Positions 57,490 through 60,902 of a DNA stretch of 64,000 nucleotides are shown in pieces (the first letter of the stretch is position 1; each line of letters begins with the position of its first letter). Source of the DNA: Semisulcospira habei (Eukaryota; Mollusca; Gastropoda; Semisulcospiridae); NCBI GenBank assembly GCA_036245525.1, contig BTPG01000007.1, positions 162,622,063-162,686,062 on the forward strand. The letters run 5' to 3'. The notes under the pieces are model-generated. The model saw only the letters and a program-made list of their open reading frames with translations. It searched no databases and had not been told where the DNA came from. The translations under genes were made by a program, and so were the position numbers.

Positions 57490-60400
57490 ACTTGTATAGC
57501 ACCTAACCTCAGAAATTAGAGCTCTAGGCGCTTAACAAAAGCTAATTGTACAAACATAACTAATTACAGAAAGGCAATTTACAAAAAGTATAAAAAATTG
57601 AAAGCAAAAATACAACACACTCTATAAACAATCTATGCAAAATCATCCTTCAAAAATGCATAATATATCATTCATTCAATATAACAACAAAGTGTTTGGG
57701 TCCTGTAGCACCTTGCTATGTCTAGGCGGTGTACTGTGTTTGTTTTTGCGCTGCACAATAGTAGAATTATAATTATATAATAATAATCATCATTATCATC
57801 ATTATGATAATTATATTTTTCACAGGTGGTGTTCTTCATGTATCTGTGGAGTATAGACATGGATGCCGTCCTGACGTCCATGTCCTGTTTCCGTCTTCTG
57901 TGTGAGGAGGCTGAGATTCGCTGTGGTGCAGATGAAATGGCCGTCACGCAGCTGCTTCCCAACAGTGCTGTGTATGAAGAACTTGCTGCAGCTAGCACTG
58001 TGCTCACCACAGGTAAGAAAAATCATTAACCCCATCGCTGTTGAGAAAAAATGAACACTACCCAAATGCAAGAGGCATAAATCTTCATGAGGCCCCGCAT
58101 CTGCGGGGGCTCATGAGGATCTATGCCTCTTGCTGGCCCTGTTTTGTATCTGTTTTATTTTGATGGCTGTCGCTCGTTGCTGCAGAATTTACAATGATTT
58201 AAAAACACAATTTGTTGTGTGAAGGAGTGGAAGAAAGAATGGCACTATTGAGAGACAAAGGCATAACATTGACCTATTCAGCCCTGACGCCCTACAGCAG
58301 GAGATGAATCAACCATGATAATTCAAGGGTAGTGCCAGATTAGCTTGGCGCCTTTCGGTGCCAAGCTAATCTGGCACTGCCCTTGAATTATCATCGTCGA
58401 TCCATCTCCTGCAACTGGTTCATAGTCGTTACATGACACCTCCAAAATTTGGGAAATATGGCCTTTGGGCTGAATGAGTTAACTCTTTTCCTGCTAAGTA
58501 ACATTTCTGTATTATGCACTTTGCCACTAATTTTGTTCAGTATTCATTTCTGAATGCAGTACACATGCTAAATATCAGCTTTTAAAGCCCCACTACCGCC
58601 GTAACTGTTTAAAGATACACTTCTGTAACAAATGGTTATGAAACGCTACACACAGGTCTAGTTATGCTTCATTTGAATGCAGGAGAATCCGTTCAGCACA
58701 CATCGTCTTAATATCAAGTAACCTGACAATGACTCCCCTCCTTTCTATAAATACAGTGCTATCAGTACGAGAAACAGCTAAAAATAGTTTGAAACGCTAA
58801 CGGCTGCACAGAATAAATAAGTGCGATTACGCATGTGCTGTTGCTGCCTGTCCAAACTGCTGTTAAAAGTTCATTAGGTGTGTTGACAAGACATAACAAA
58901 CACAAATGGTGCAGAAACGTGTCTTCAGATTTATGCATAATGGTACTTTAACGACAGATTCAGTGCTAAAAATAGCCAAATACATGCACTGCAAGTGAAC
59001 CTTGGCTGGGCACATCTCGCTGCTGATAGTGCACTAGAGGGGAAGCAATCTTGCGGTGGCTGAAGTCCACATATGTAAGCAAAGAGCTACAAAACAATAA
59101 GAAGGAAACTCATTGCGCCTCTGACAAACAGATGAAGTTGGAGGTAGAATAGTTAACCCCATTTTTCAAGCAGCCACTGGTTACTGTAACAGCACTAATG
59201 GTTGCAAGCACAAGCGGGTTAAAACACCAGAGATTTTTGTTGCTTGTTGTAAACAAATTTGAATGTGTTTTCAGGAAGAGCGGCGCTGCAGAAAAGAATC
59301 ATGGCCCTGCTGCGAAAGATCGATCAGTCGACGGCTGGAAATTCACAGGTTAGAGAGCAGTCGGTTCTGGCATTATTAACCCTTTGGGTGTCGGTAGCGA
59401 TTTTAGTCGGGTGTCAGTAGTGGTTTTAGTGGCAGTGATTCCTTACAGGAATCATCTCAACTAAAACTGCTACTGACACCCAAAGGGTAAAATTCAAATC
59501 CCAATCTCTTGTAACTTGGATAATGATGCCTAACCAGTGTCTTGCATGTTGCTGCCGTTTATAGGAAAATTTCCCGCTTGCACAATTATACACACAAAAA
59601 ATCAGTCGGATATAATGATTCAGATTTATTGTGGACTATATTTCTTAACAGGCATGGGAAGACACATACAGAAACTGGGACGCAGTGACGAGATACCTGG
59701 AGCTCTATCCCAAAGTCAAATACGAAGAGCAAGGTCGCGGAGAGATCGCCGACATGATCAAGTTGAAGCGTAAAACGCCCCAGCATGCCAACACTGAGCA
59801 CGAACTGGAGGTCTGTTGATTCATTATCTGTTTTGCATCAGAAATTTGATCGCTCAGTGTACAGCAAAACCTGTTTGAGCGAACACCCTTGTGAGAGAGC
59901 ACCTGTCATGAAAGACCATCATTTAGGTGGCGACAGGTGACACTACCTTTTTGCTCTACAAGACTTCCGTGAAAAAGCACCTGTCTTGCAGGCCCACTTT
60001 ATCCTAGCTAAAAAGGTGGTTGCTTAACCCTTTTAGCCCCGGATCCCTACAGCAGGAGATGGCTTGACCATGATAATTCAAGGGTAGTGCCAGATTAGCT
60101 TGACGCCTTCAGGCGCCAAGCTAATCTGGCACTACTCTTGAATTATGGTCAATCTAGCTCCTACAATTGGTACATAGTTGTTAGAATTTGAGAATCGGGG
60201 CCTTGGGGCTGAAAGGGTTAAAACAGGTTCTGCTGTTGAATTTTCAGTCTGCTAATGGCTTTTACAACATGGGGAGACATTTGATAATGATTATGTTCTT
60301 AACTTGTGAAAGGCCCAGTAAATCAAGGGTAGTGCCTGATTAGCTTGGCACCTATGCACTACCCTTCAGCTGTTCAGTAATTCACCTCTTTCCTGCAGTT

Positions 60401-60835
60401 GGTGTTGGAAGAGAAAGAGCTGTTTATTTACCCCTGCCATTGTTTTCTTTTTTAGGACCAGCTGAACGAGTGGGCCAACATGACGGGGTTTCTGTGTGCG
60501 GTGGGCAGCGTCAGACTTCAAAACAAATCGACACGAGTTAGGTAGGGTTCTGGTTCCATTCTTTGATTTAAAACATTTGATGGCTGGAACGTAATGAACA
60601 AGACCAACAATACAAGAGGCATAGATCTTCATGAGCCCTTGCAGAATGCGTAGATCTGTGCCTCTTGCAGCCCTCATTTATATCAGGAAGACAGTACCTA
60701 ATATATAAGATAGAACTTTATTGCCATATGTAATAATACATTAGGAAATCATTTCGGTGCTGCGCAACTTAAAAAGAAGAACATAAAACAGATCAAAATA
60801 TAGTTAAGCTGCTCATGTGCACACACACACACACA

Positions 60836-60902
<67 letters not shown>
